From NCBI GenBank assembly GCA_963920765.1, contig OY987243.1, forward strand, positions 16,802,001 to 16,866,000: a stretch of DNA of 64,000 nucleotides. The letters are read 5' to 3'. Of the stretch, positions 49,915-59,829 are shown one piece after another. The stretch is from Ulota crispa. Lineage: Eukaryota; Streptophyta; Bryopsida; Orthotrichales; Orthotrichaceae. Numbering within the stretch: position 1 is the first letter of the stretch; the number at the start of each line of letters is the position of its first letter. A program made the translations under genes and the position numbers. The notes under the pieces are model-generated. The model saw only the letters and a program-made list of their open reading frames with translations, made no database searches and was not told where the DNA came from.

Positions 49915-50320
49915 GGGAATTGCTAAAGCCACACCCAAAATTGCTAATGTCACACCCCTAAGGTGTGCTTTGAGCATGATCTATGAGAATTTAATGTTAA
50001 TTTTTAAAATTTAGATCAAAAGGTTTGTTTCACCTTTATCATTCTAATACTATAATATTGAAAAAAATTTGGAGGTGCTTGAATTTGAAACTAAAAATAT
50101 AGGACTTTTGAAATATTTAAAAGCAAAAATACATCAAAAAAATGGCAATGGTACAATAAAAGTTCAACAAAAAATTGCAGTTGTTTTTCTTTCTTTCAAG
50201 GAGGTGGTAATGCCTTGATTGAACAAATGATGAACCATTTGACCAAAAAAATAAATTTACAAAATACATTATTACAAGGGTGTGACGTTAGTAATTTTGG
50301 GTGTGGCTTTAGCAATTCCC
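49915..50320. mobile_element. hAT-like MITE with 8-bp duplication
   Basis: Ends GGGAATTGCTAAAGCCACAC and the complement (GTGTGGCTTTAGCAATTCCC); the arms extend to about 44 bp with few mismatches. The perfect duplication TATGTTTA lies at 49907-49914 and 50321-50328. Eight-bp duplications are typical of hAT elements. 406 bp, non-coding. Confidence 0.8.
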
Positions 50321-50328
50321 TATGTTTA

Positions 50329-51124
50329 TGTCACAATTGTTAAATTGAATTTCTTGTTGCAATGACCAAGTAGTTTCTATTTTTCTGATTTTGTGGATGA
50401 AACTCTTTATTTTCTTAGAAAAGCTTGAGTTGGATATTAATATTGTTTTTCTAAAATTTCTTTGACACTTCTATCACATCCATGGTATGAGTACCGATGA
50501 TACGGTGCCAATGGCTTCTGTTACATTAGCTTGACATATCTTCAATGTTTGTGTTGCCCTAATGTCTTATTGTGGTTGCCTAGAATTTATTTGTGGGCTT
50601 GATCCGCTACCAAGTTTGTAAAATCATTCCCACAAATTCAGAAGAGTATTTGGAACAGAGGGCTGTAGTTGGCCAATCAAAAATTGGTCTTATAACATTA
50701 ATGAATTACAAACCATTTTCTCAAATAGTATGTTATTTGATAATTTGATGCATTAGTAGTCACTTGCAATATGTGGACATGGGTATTTTAAACTTCATTC
50801 AGAAGTATTAAAATTGTGTCACTTACAAAAAAAATCATTAAATAACAAAAGTTTACATATTGGATGTAATTGTAAGTCAAAATATATCTCAAATTCCACC
50901 AAAGATGGAAAGTGATTAAGTATTGCATGTTTACACAAAAATATTTAACCGTAATTATTTCTTATTCATGATTTGTTAAAATAGAGTATTTTCTTAAACA
51001 ATATATGTTAAGAGACAACTAATTTGGGACAAAACTGAAAAGATAAAAAGAAGCTTCCTAGTAGAATTTTCTACATGCACGGAGAAATTATCTTCAAAGT
51101 AGCTTTGATCTAAATGAAAGTTTC
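50329..51124. other. AT-rich spacer, nothing recognised
   Basis: No gene or repeat boundary found. Confidence 0.4.
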
Positions 51125-51128
51125 TTAA

Positions 51129-51359
51129 CCCTTGAACACCCAAAGTTATTTTAGGGTTTAGGAGAAAATGGGGGTTTATTGGCCACCACAGCTTGGAAAA
51201 TTACATCCAGAAAAAGTGATCGTAGGATTTGAAAAAAGACTACCTTCTCCGCTGATGGGGTCCAATTGTGACTATTTTCACCGTACAAATTAAGAGAAAA
51301 AGTGAGATAAAGTTGTGAGCCCCAACAATATGATCTTGTTGCAAAGGCACTTAAGGGTT
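51129..51359. mobile_element. Short TTAA element with CCCTTGAACACCC end
   Basis: TTAA at 51125-51128 precedes CCCTTGAACACCC. The right end inward is CCCTTAAGTGCC after TTAA 51360-51363, with extra bases (AA) before it. About 230 bp, similar in size to 48996 and 56877. Confidence 0.45.
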
Positions 51360-51363
51360 TTAA

Positions 51364-53040
51364 AACTTGCGTACTAGAGGTTTCTTATAAAAGATCCTAG
51401 ATTGTATATAGAAGCTTCTTGAGTTGGTGGAAACTACTTGTAAGCTTCCTAATTAGAAGTATGTAATCATGTCATGGGTAAGAGGATCTTCAACCTTGAC
51501 GATGCATTTTTCAAGATTCTAACTCATCAATTTGGAATTACATTTGTATTGTTTTTTGTAATGTAAGAATAGTTGAGTTCTACTTTCTTCTAATCTTTTG
51601 TGTCTTACCTTGAATTCTTATTCTCATTTCTCAAATGGAAGTCTATCCTTAAATCACACAAAGCGTTTATACAAATAGATTTACAAATCCTTGTTCAACC
51701 GAGGATTATAGTGTGAAGTCTGTTGTGTATGTTTCTAATGAGAACTATATAATTTTATTGCATTTTTAAAATATAATTAATGAAAATCATTCAATCAACA
51801 AAGTTGTCACAAAAACTACACATACAATATATCATATATGATTTCAAATAGAGTCATTTTCGCAAATGATAACAAAAAAAAGTCTTTCCAAATTATGAAT
51901 TTGAATTATAAATTATAAACAACTTTTGATTCTCAATTTGTTAGTATGTCAAATGTAAATTAGATCATTTTTTTAAAATTTTGTGCCTTCGAAGATAAAG
52001 ATGCTTCTATTTTATTGAACATCATTCAGTTTACTGTAAAACCTTTTGACAACTATATGTTTGATCCTATGATCAATTTCTACACCCAATGTAGCACTAT
52101 TTTCCTTAACAACACCTTTCCAATTGTATATTATACGGCCCATTTGAAGAAAAAATGCGATTTTCTCTGCTTGCTACAACAAGCCACATGGTACTAATAA
52201 CCTTCTACAACACATCCTACCTAATTACTAAATTTGGCCATTCCACAATTACCCAAAACTCCTAAAAATTAGTGCTTTCTCCTTGAAACATGGTGGCCAT
52301 GTTTGTTAGTTCTATTTTTGTATAAATGATGCACCTACACGCATGGGTATAGGTCCACTATTTGTCTTTTGTGGAGATTATCAAAATTGTCCTCACGTGG
52401 AAGTCTGCCTAAATTTGAATAGAACATCGACCATTGCATTTATATAAGTTGCATAGTAAACATTCTGTCCTACCTAATCAAATGTTTGCATTTGCAAACT
52501 GCCATTCAGACTAAAATTCCAACAATAAATATCTCTACACCTGAAGGATCAATTGATGTTTTGGAATTTTAAAAATGTGATAACTTTTTACAACGCCCAA
52601 TCCAAAAGAATAAATAGATAATGAATTTCAAGTAAACATTTTAAATTACAATCCATTGATCATATTTGCATAGTTGGATTCAACATAGCTGAAACTTCAA
52701 AAAATTCAAAATTCCTTCTAAAGTTGATTGAGGGTTGAAAATTGGTGATTTTGAGTTGTGACTCCAATGATATTTAAGATTATTTTTTGCACATTTACTT
52801 TTTGAAGAGGTTAGTTATTGAAATAAAACATACTTGTACTATCTACACAATAAAGTAGTCACAGAGCAAAACTTTAAATATCTATACGATACAAGTGATA
52901 CAAACTAATCCAATTAACCCAAGAACCTATGATTGATAAAAAACCCAAGTTTTTATTCACACGGGATTTGTTATTATTCATTCAGCTGTTCAAAATTTGA
53001 CCGTCTCGTATTAGATGAGTGTTATAGATTGAGGGACCAA
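51364..53040. other. AT-rich spacer, nothing recognised
   Basis: No credible gene. The frame at 52015-52197 is short and without similarity. Confidence 0.4.
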
Positions 53041-53452
53041 TTATCATAGCATAGCATACTTGGACACAAAGGGCTCCGCTTTACAAACAAGAGAGAAAAC
53101 CAGGAAGAAAATGACAACAAAATGCAATATGTATTGAATAACAAGAGCTAAAAGACCCCCAACACTCGAGAACTCCAAGCCAGGCTACCAAACATACATG
53201 ACATTAACAAGTCCAAGCATTCCAAATCTTAGAAAGGACATCGCCCGAGCAAACAGCAGGTAGATTCCTCCTGATCCACGTATGCCCCGCAAACACTATA
53301 ATCGAACCAGACTAATCGTGCTCCAAAAAAGCGGTGGTGCAAAATTCTGTCACAAAACATCTTGCAACAAAAACATAGTCACTTCATAAAACTTAAGCAG
53401 CCAGCTGACATGTTACCGAATATGCTAGTATGGTCCTCCGGTCACCGACTGC
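53041..53452 (-). other. Probable second 3' UTR exon of the S30 gene
   Basis: Gene-like composition ends abruptly near 53040. A good acceptor (TGAATGTGCAG) ends before 53452, and a donor (CCTGT-GTAAGT) lies at 54169, 32 bases past the S30 stop codon. The intron between them would be about 716 bp and contain the MITE at 53533. No frame in this exon looks coding. Confidence 0.45.
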
Positions 53453-53532
53453 CTGCACATTCAAAGAAACATAAGAAACGACAATACCTTAGTTCAAATA
53501 AGATCAACCTGACGCAGATTATCTCGACACTA

Positions 53533-53842
53533 AGGTAGGAGGATCTAAAATGGTGCACCTCCTCAAATGTACTCAATTTATACATGTTGTTTTTCATAGT
53601 CCTTCAACAATGTACAAGTGATGTACATTTGAAGAGGTGCACCACTTTAGAGACCTATGCCCTTTCCACTTGAAAATTTCACAACTAATTCCACAAAGCT
53701 CCAAAAAATATGAGACATCTTGGGTTAGATGCCAATTCCTTGTGTCTTTCAAGGAAAATTTACTGAAATATATTTCTAGAAGTTTCACCTCCCCAAAATT
53801 CAGTTTCAGCCCTTAAACGCTCCGTTTTAGAACCTCCTACCT
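53533..53842. mobile_element. MITE with AGGTAGGAGG ends, in the S30 3' UTR intron
   Basis: TAAGGTAGGAGG-TCTAAAA on the left; TTTTAGAACCTCCTACCTTA on the right. Flanked by TA, in TTAA-like context on the right. The inner arms also pair (GTGCACCTCCTCAAATGTAC with GTACATTTGAAGAGGTGCAC). 310 bp. Confidence 0.7.
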
Positions 53843-54200
53843 TAATGCTACACGAAATCTAACAAGTTTCATACTGCCAGCAAGTATAAGCTCTTGGACT
53901 AATTATATAATTGTAATTCTGAAAAACCGGCCTGTCAACCTGGCATCTGTGAGGAACACTAATAATAATAATATCAGGTGCATTTCAAAAAAGAAGACAT
54001 TTCCGGGGAATGAGGAGGCGGAACTGCTATTTCCCAGGAACAAATTAGGTTTTGGGACGATTATTTCCATTGTTTCCTCAGAACTAGAATTATTCCAAAA
54101 CTCATAGCCTATGTCACAATTAGGAATGACAAGCAGGAGAAATGCAAGGGAAAGCATGAAAAACTTACACAGGATGATATATAATATGCTTCAGCACACT

Positions 54201-54970
54201 CTACTTCTCAGATGAGTTCGGACCCCTCTTCTTGCCGAATCCAACCACTGCACCGACAAATCAAGTTCAACGAATAGATCAGCAAAAAACTTGCAAAGCT
54301 GTAGAAGCATCAAAAATTTAAAGGAAAAATTTCATGGATACCCCCGAAGTTTGCAATATTTTCATAAATATCCCTGCTTTTTCTCAGAAATTTCACGAAT
54401 ACCCTCGGAACAAAATTTTCAGGCGTTCTTTTTTTTGTTGTGCATGCCATTTCCCTTCTTCTTTTATGCACACGCATAACAAAGAAGTAGTGTGCGCACA
54501 AAGGGAGAAGGAAGTGACATGCAGAACATAACAAACGCTTGGAACTTTTGGTCCAAGGGTATTTGTGAAATTTCTGAAATAGCAGGGGTATCTATGAAAA
54601 TACTGCAAACTTCAGGGGTATCCATGAAATTTTTCCAAATTTAAAACAAAAACACAATTTCGAACCAAAAAATCCAACTACGCACCTGCGGTCACAAAGC
54701 GGCGGTTGTACTGCACCCTCTTGTAAGCGCGGCCCTTGGGCTTCTTCTTCTTGTCCTGCTTCGCAACCTTGGGCGTCTGACCGCGCACCTTTCCGGCACG
54801 GGCCAAGGAACCGTGAACCTTACCTGCAGTGCAACGCAACGCAGACCGAAGTTCAATCAGCAGCCAAGTAAATTAAACTCCTACACATGAGATTCGGAAC
54901 CCTAAACAAACCTCACATCAATAAGAACCGCAATAATCCACTAAAAAAAGGTGAGGAGAAACGCACTCAT
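54201..54970 (-). CDS. 40S ribosomal protein S30 (eS30), plant type without ubiquitin-like fusion
   Basis: Exons 54823-54686 and 54247-54201 encode [20 protein letters not shown], a Lys-rich stretch, YNRRFVTA and [19 protein letters not shown], nearly the full eS30 of the small subunit. Intron borders are GT-AG. Exon 2 begins in phase 1, so a tiny first exon must supply the start. The best nearby candidate is ATGA at 54970-54967 followed by GTGCGT, giving MSKVHG and about 61 residues. Angiosperm S30 usually starts ATGG (MGKVHG), and no ATGG followed by GT was found in the 300 bp upstream, so the start is provisional. Intron 2 (54248-54685) carries a MULE-like MITE; a 3' UTR intron carries another. 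The gene should be constitutive. Confidence 0.88.
54323..54636. mobile_element. MULE-like palindromic MITE, copy 2, in S30 intron 2
   Basis: Same family as 15876-16188. Ends GGAAAAATTTCATGGATACC and complement; perfect 9-bp duplication AAATTTAAA at 54314-54322 and 54637-54645. It makes up 314 of the 438 bp of the intron. Its insertion leaves both splice sites more than 45 bp away. Confidence 0.85.
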
Positions 54971-55192
54971 AGTGACGACAAGGAAATGAGCAAGCAAAAA
55001 ACACGTGATCGCGTTCACGCGCAATTGAGCAACAAGGATCTTCACGAAGAGACTGCGGTGCCAAGACCCCTGCTCTCCTTTGCGTAATCTGATGTCGGAT
55101 GAGCTCTAAGAGAAAGATGAACTTTGAGAAATGGATGAAAAAACCGTACTGAATGAATGAACTTTTTGATATAGATGACCTAAGAGCCTTAA

Positions 55193-56120
55193 CCCCTAAA
55201 GGACCATTGTCCCTTTGGGCACAGGGTGGACTTTGGGCATGTACTTATGGCTAAAGTACTTTGTGTGATTTTTTGAAACTTTTAATGAAGGTGGGGAACT
55301 CAAAGATCTACGTGGGCATTTAATTTTTTCTTCATTTCGACATTTGATGAAGAAGTTATGCATGAATTTATGAAAATTTGGAGAGGACTGCCCGTCAGGG
55401 CAGCATAAAAACTTCTTTAAAATTACAAGTTTTTAAAATAAAAATTTGAAATCGGTTCTTTAGATTTTTTTTATTCATGAGAAGTTTTGAATCATTCAAT
55501 TTAATCAATGAGATGAAAGTTATGAAGAGTTTTTGTTTGCGGGCAGTTATGGATTCTCTACTCTAAAATAAACTTTGAAGTCCTTTCTTTTACTCAGTTT
55601 TCAGTATTTTGGGAAAAAATCAAATGGAAGGAAGTAGATTGATTTTTGCAACATTATCACTGCTAGGATCAACATTTTGCATTTCCATAATTAGATTTTT
55701 AGCAATTTATTGTTTTGACTCATTTTCTACTTCTTTTTACTTGTTGATTTTTCCCATGTGTTGTATAGTTCCAATTGATTTGAAAACTCTCCCACATATA
55801 CCTAACTTGATCTCCCACATGGAAAAAATAAAGCGCAATTTTGGGTAGAGCAATTTTTTTTGTTATAAGAATGATCAAAGGCTTCTGAAATTTTTGGGTA
55901 GCGTGGAAAAAACTTTTTTTTTCACTTTAGATGTAAATACCTCACTCCTCTCCATTTGGAATGAGTTGATTTTTTTCCCACAAGTACCTCTTTTAGTCCA
56001 GGGCAAGATCCTATGGTTGGATTTTTCAAAAACAAAACATAAAATCCATTTTTTCTAAACTTCCTAGAAGTGGCAATTTTTAGTGACTTTCACATGAAAA
56101 AGGGCTTGGTCCTTTAGGGG
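55193..56120. mobile_element. TTAA element with perfect 13-bp ends (900-bp subfamily)
   Basis: TTAA at 55189-55192 and 56121-56124. Both ends read CCCCTAAAGGACC inward, the best-preserved pair in the window. 928 bp, non-coding apart from a hydrophobic chance frame at 55609-55848. The interior is collinear with 18630-19560. Confidence 0.85.
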
Positions 56121-56124
56121 TTAA

Positions 56125-56872
56125 CCCCTGAGCGCCCCAGCGCCCTAGCGCCCCATATATTGCCTCCTCTAATTTAAAGCCTTGTTTTGAGGCACCGGAT
56201 ATAACTTTTTGGTCTTGCTACAAACTACAATTATGAAAGCATTCAAGTCAATGGAGTAATTGTGAGGAAAGCCAAATTGTTGTACTAGCGTTGGTAAAGC
56301 ACCATGTAGGGCAACATGGGCGTGGTGGCGAGTAGCGGTTTACAAGCTGCAACCGGTCAATATCCCTTGCAAGCTTCCTTGTGTAAGCTTTGTGGTAGCG
56401 GGAAAGTTGTTGGCAAGGGTTCAAGCATGTTCTAGATCCTTATTATGGCAACCGTTACCGACTTTGCCGGTCATTGTTTTTTGTGCAATAGCCATTTGAA
56501 GCCCTAAAAACTTGACATAAAAAGAAGTGCAATCTCTGGTAATTTACAAGTGTGTGCATTTACATCTAATCTTGATGCTCACAAATTTTCAGATGAATCA
56601 GGGGCTCATAGAATTTTGTAAAAATCATCAAATAGCAACTACCTACCAAAAAATGAGATTTTGTCATCACATGTTGTTTAATCAAATGTTATAATCTCCC
56701 ATCTCCCACAATTAGTTGTTCCCAAAATTTGCAAGCCTTCTTCTAAGTAAGTGTTCCACTATTTTAAATGGTCACTTTTTGTGGATCATCCAATTGACTA
56801 AGATACAATGCATCAAAGTTGCCAGTCTCCAAAAACCTTGATTTTGGTGAAATCGGCCTAGGCGCTCAAGGG
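56125..56872. mobile_element. TTAA element with CCCCTGAGCGCC ends
   Basis: Shares TTAA 56121-56124 with the preceding element and TTAA 56873-56876 with the next. Left CCCCTGAGCGCC, right inward CCCTTGAGCGCC. The ends match the 33580-34241 element. 748 bp. Confidence 0.8.
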
Positions 56873-56876
56873 TTAA

Positions 56877-57088
56877 CCCTTGAACGTCACAAAAGCCCTT
56901 TGCGGCAATATGTATAGACTTATTTGAGTTGCTCTGAGGGCTTTCCAAAATTTTTTATGCACCCACCATCTTACAACCCTTTAATATGTATGGTTGTAAC
57001 ACTTAATTTCTAGCAAATTCAAACTTCTGAATATTGGTTGCAATCGTATTTGGTATCGTAGCTCTAGAGCCCAAGGGCCCTTTAGGAG
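56877..57088. mobile_element. Short TTAA element (220-bp subfamily), copy 2
   Basis: Between TTAA 56873-56876 and TTAA 57089-57092. Left CCCTTGAACGTCAC, right inward CTCCTAAAGGGCCC. It shares CTTTGCGGC near the left end with 48996-49220. Confidence 0.6.
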
Positions 57089-57092
57089 TTAA

Positions 57093-57385
57093 TGTAGCAG
57101 CACCCATAACTATCACTATATCTGTAACCATCATCTCTAAAATCTTAGAAAATTTGTGAAAATGAATAGATGTAATTACAAGGATATACAACATGTGAAC
57201 ATGAAACCTTAATGTTGGTATTAGGTGCAACTGCAATTGGCTCTTTAAAAATTCACAACTTATTCTCAAGTAATACATTGGAAAATACAAACTCATCATT
57301 TTTTTTCTTGCTAATAGGATCTTATAATTTACTAGTAATCATCATGTTCAAAACCCTTAATTTGACGGTTATGGGTGCTGCTACA
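57093..57385. mobile_element. MITE with TGTAGCAGCACCCATAAC ends, copy 2
   Basis: Perfect 18-bp inverted ends flanked by TTAA on both sides (57089-57092, 57386-57389). The interior is the reverse complement of the 49225 copy (AACATGTGAACATGAAACCT). Confidence 0.8.
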
Positions 57386-57389
57386 TTAA

Positions 57390-57766
57390 ATAAGCAGTGG
57401 AATGGCAAATGATAAAAGGCAAGCGGATGAACAGTAAGTAGCAGACGGATGACCACCAATAGTAAGATGAAAGTCGACGTCTATGGTCTTCATCATCATT
57501 TTATTAGGGGGCTTCAAACATAACCTAAAATACGTGAGTCACCTAGAAAGTCATGTTCGTGAGTTCACCGCTGAAAGTTGGCATGACTCATGCCTGGAGT
57601 TCCCTCCTAACGTGATTCACGTTAGGACCAAAGCCCACAAACTCACGTTAGCGTTGTTTGCTTCTCACCGTCCGTGGCTTGTGAGTGGTGTGTGAGTTTT
57701 GCATTTTGGAGAAGTTAGCAGTGTTTTGCAATAGATCACCGAAGCTCCAGCAATTTCTAGAGTTCT
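57390..57766 (-). other. 3' flank of the 88-residue gene; contains a near-perfect ACGT palindrome
   Basis: Mixed composition. 57606-57626 is CCTAACGTGA-T-TCACGTTAGG, an interrupted palindrome with ACGTGA cores of the bZIP-binding type; further ACGTTAG and ACGTGAG motifs lie at 57530 and 57644. Confidence 0.35.
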
Positions 57767-58308
57767 TTAGGAATCTTGCCAGAGCCTTCTCTTGGCTTGT
57801 CTTTCAGTGAGGCGGACAGCTTCTTCAATCACAGCATCGGGACCTTTGTCTTGAATTTTGTTTTCTTCTTTCTCGGCTTTGTTCCAAGGTTTTGCATTTC
57901 TCTTAGGTTGCAAGACTATTGCTTCTTTTTTTGAATGGCCGCATGGTGTATGCTGTCATGGCAAAAGCTGACGTGAGTGTAATCTCGTCTACTTCATCAC
58001 TCAAGGAAGGATGCGTTGTGCAATTCTGATTCAACAGCTCGTTTCTTTGATCAAGAATTGAGAGATTGTATGTGTTATTGTAATCTGCTCTATTTTTGCG
58101 TCTAAAGCTTTCAAGCAATCACAATATTTGACAACAAATAATTTAGGGCTAAGAAATTAGTGGTGTTGTGTGTATGCATGTATATAACTCACCTCTAGCT
58201 TACCGCAAACTCACGGGTGTCTCATACTTTGAGCATACGAATGAACCAAAATAATTCACTAGTGAACGAGGTCCTTGTGAGATGAGAAACTTGTAGGCCA
58301 GATTTCAT
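57767..58308 (-). CDS. Unrecognised two-exon gene, 88 residues, Lys/Glu-rich
   Basis: Exon 2 (57952-57767) is open for 61 codons and looks coding: KRNAKPWNKAEKEENKIQDK, then GPDAVIEEAVRLTERQAKRR and LWQDS-stop. It begins after an acceptor (GCCATGACAG) just downstream of an in-frame stop. A matching first exon lies at 58308-58228: ATG, MKSGLQVSHLTRTSFTSE, then a FWFIRMLK stretch and a donor (AAA-GTATGAG) in the right phase. The N-terminus (Ser/Thr/Arg, no acids before Glu18, then hydrophobic) could be a mitochondrial presequence; the mature part would be highly charged and helical. I do not recognise the family. The gene is divergent from NAA38 with 175 bp between start codons, so the two probably share a promoter. 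Confidence 0.5.
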
Positions 58309-58483
58309 GTTTGAAGCCCCTATTGTCTGAAGTTCTGAACTGTCCGCGCCTCCGCGGTCAGTGAATTAGGGTTTGAAGAATGTACGTTGTGCCGATTTAC
58401 CTCAGTTCTTGTGAGGACCGTCGCAAATTGCCGGCTGGTGATTGTGTGCATTGGGGTTGACTTCGAAGACGGGAAGACGGCTG
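58309..58483. promoter_or_regulatory. Putative bidirectional promoter between the 88-residue gene and NAA38
   Basis: The interval between opposing start codons is only 175 bp, with a GC-rich core at 58340-58360 (TCCGCGCCTCCGCGGTCA). It holds an upstream ATG frame for NAA38 (58380 to a stop at 58460). Confidence 0.35.
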
Positions 58484-58888
58484 ATGGATGCTCATATCGA
58501 GGAAGGGTTGAGCACGATTCCGGAGGATTTCCAGGATTCCATTCAGGAGTTGGAGGATCTGAGGATGTTTGTGGATCACACCAGTGTGCCTGACCACGCG
58601 AAGCCCATTGTGAGAAAAGCACGGCAGGTGTTGTACAGGAGGTTCAAGGTGGGAGTGGAGGACGGCCGCATGTTCGTGGGAAAATTTCATTGTCTGGACA
58701 AGCAAGGCAACATAATTTTGTACGACACGGTTGAGTTCCGCAATGTGCCTGGTGCCGGGGGAGTGGGCGTGGCGCCTGCAGAACAGCGCAGCTTGGGGCT
58801 GGTTCTGATTCCCTCTTGCTGCCGGACTTCGTGCAATGTACAGTGCTCGTTAGAGGAGAAGATGGATCTTTTGCAAATTGGCTCCTGA
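58484..58888 (+). CDS. NAA38: N-alpha-acetyltransferase 38, NatC auxiliary subunit (LSM-domain)
   Basis: Single-exon frame of 134 residues. The first ATG in this frame is at 58484; a stop lies upstream at 58439-58441. After an acidic helical N-terminus comes an Sm-like fold: YRRFKVGVEDGRMFVGKF (Sm1) with HCLDKQGNIILYDTVEF and, at the end, RSLGLVLIPSCCRTSCNVQC (Sm2). This matches LSMD1/NAA38, the small subunit that with NAA30 and NAA35 forms NatC. NatC acetylates N-termini beginning Met-Leu, Met-Ile and similar on the ribosome. No intron is evident. It is head-to-head with the 88-residue gene. Confidence 0.85.
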   Translation: MDAHIEEGLSTIPEDFQDSIQELEDLRMFVDHTSVPDHAKPIVRKARQVLYRRFKVGVEDGRMFVGKFHCLDKQGNIILYDTVEFRNVPGAGGVGVAPAEQRSLGLVLIPSCCRTSCNVQCSLEEKMDLLQIGS

Positions 58889-59001
58889 ACGGCGACGATG
58901 AAGAGGATGTTATGATTCTCGCTGCTTGGACGATCTCAGCTATCGAATTGTGAGCTTCACAGACGGGTTGAATCATTCAAGGTTCGTGAGCTTGGTGCAT
59001 A

Positions 59002-59457
59002 AGGTAGCAACACCCATAACCGTCAAGTTAAGGGTTTTGAACATGACAATCATTAATAAACATTTAGCAAATTATAGGATTCTATTAGCAAGAGAAAAAT
59101 GATGAGTTTGCACTTTTGAATGTATTATTTGGATATTGTGAGAATAAGTTGTGAATTTTTAAAGAGCCGATTGCAATTGCATCTAATACCAACACTAAGG
59201 TTTTCTGTTCACAACATTTAGCAAATTATAGGACCGAAAAATGATGAGTTTGCACTTTTGAATGTATTATTTGGATACTGTAAGAATAAGTTGTGAATTT
59301 ATAAAGAGCCGACTGCAATTGCATCTAATACCAACACTAAGGTTTCATGTTCACATGTTGTACATCCTTGTAATTACATCTTTTTGCTTTCACAGATTTT
59401 CCAAGATTTTAGAGGTGATGGTTATGGGTACCGTGATGGATATGGGTGTTGCTACCT
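59002..59457. mobile_element. MITE with GGTAGCAACACCCATAAC ends, copy 3, internally duplicated
   Basis: Ends GGTAGCAACACCCATAAC and GTTATGGGTGTTGCTACC; flanks ATAA and TTAA. An internal segment of about 135 bp (TTTAGCAAATTATAGGA to CCAACACTAAGGTTT) occurs twice in direct orientation at about 59072-59205 and 59217-59344, lengthening this copy to 456 bp. It lies 113 bp after the NAA38 stop, so it may be in its 3' UTR. Confidence 0.75.
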
Positions 59458-59459
59458 TA

Positions 59460-59829
59460 ACGGCTTTATAATATAACGCTCATTGTTTGGTTAGGTTTGA
59501 GGCGATCTCATTAGAAAACTTGTACAAATTCAACCAGATTCGGCATATTATTGGCAGGAAAGTTGAGAAGAAATGCTTCATTCCAACTAGGTATGCAATG
59601 AGGAAGTTATGCACTCATACAAATTTTGATGAGCGAGCTCAGTCGTTCTACCATACGAGTACTGTATAATAAACTATATTTACTGCTTTTTCAGCTATAT
59701 ACAGGCAGTACATGATCGCTGAAAGCAGAAACTTTGAACTCGTTGTCACGTTATCTTAGTTGTGACTGTGGTTCTGATTGATTTGCTGCGTATAATCTAT
59801 AAACTAGCATGACTTGTAAAGTGCTGTCG
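59460..59829. other. Interval between the converging NAA38 and lipoxygenase genes
   Basis: Gene-like composition; probably holds the 3' UTR of the lipoxygenase. The plus frame 59487-59669 starts with TTG and has no recognised similarity. Confidence 0.35.

Noticed and set aside
53280..53310. tRNA-like GGTTCGATTATA on the minus strand
   Set aside because: No acceptor stem, D-arm or anticodon arm can be drawn around it.
56150..56880. CCCTAAA-like motifs as an interstitial telomere array
   Set aside because: Units are single and tied to element ends; there is no tandem heptamer run.
59487..59669. Plus frame of 60 codons between NAA38 and lipoxygenase
   Set aside because: Starts with TTG, no known similarity, and overlaps the likely lipoxygenase 3' UTR; cannot be supported as a gene.
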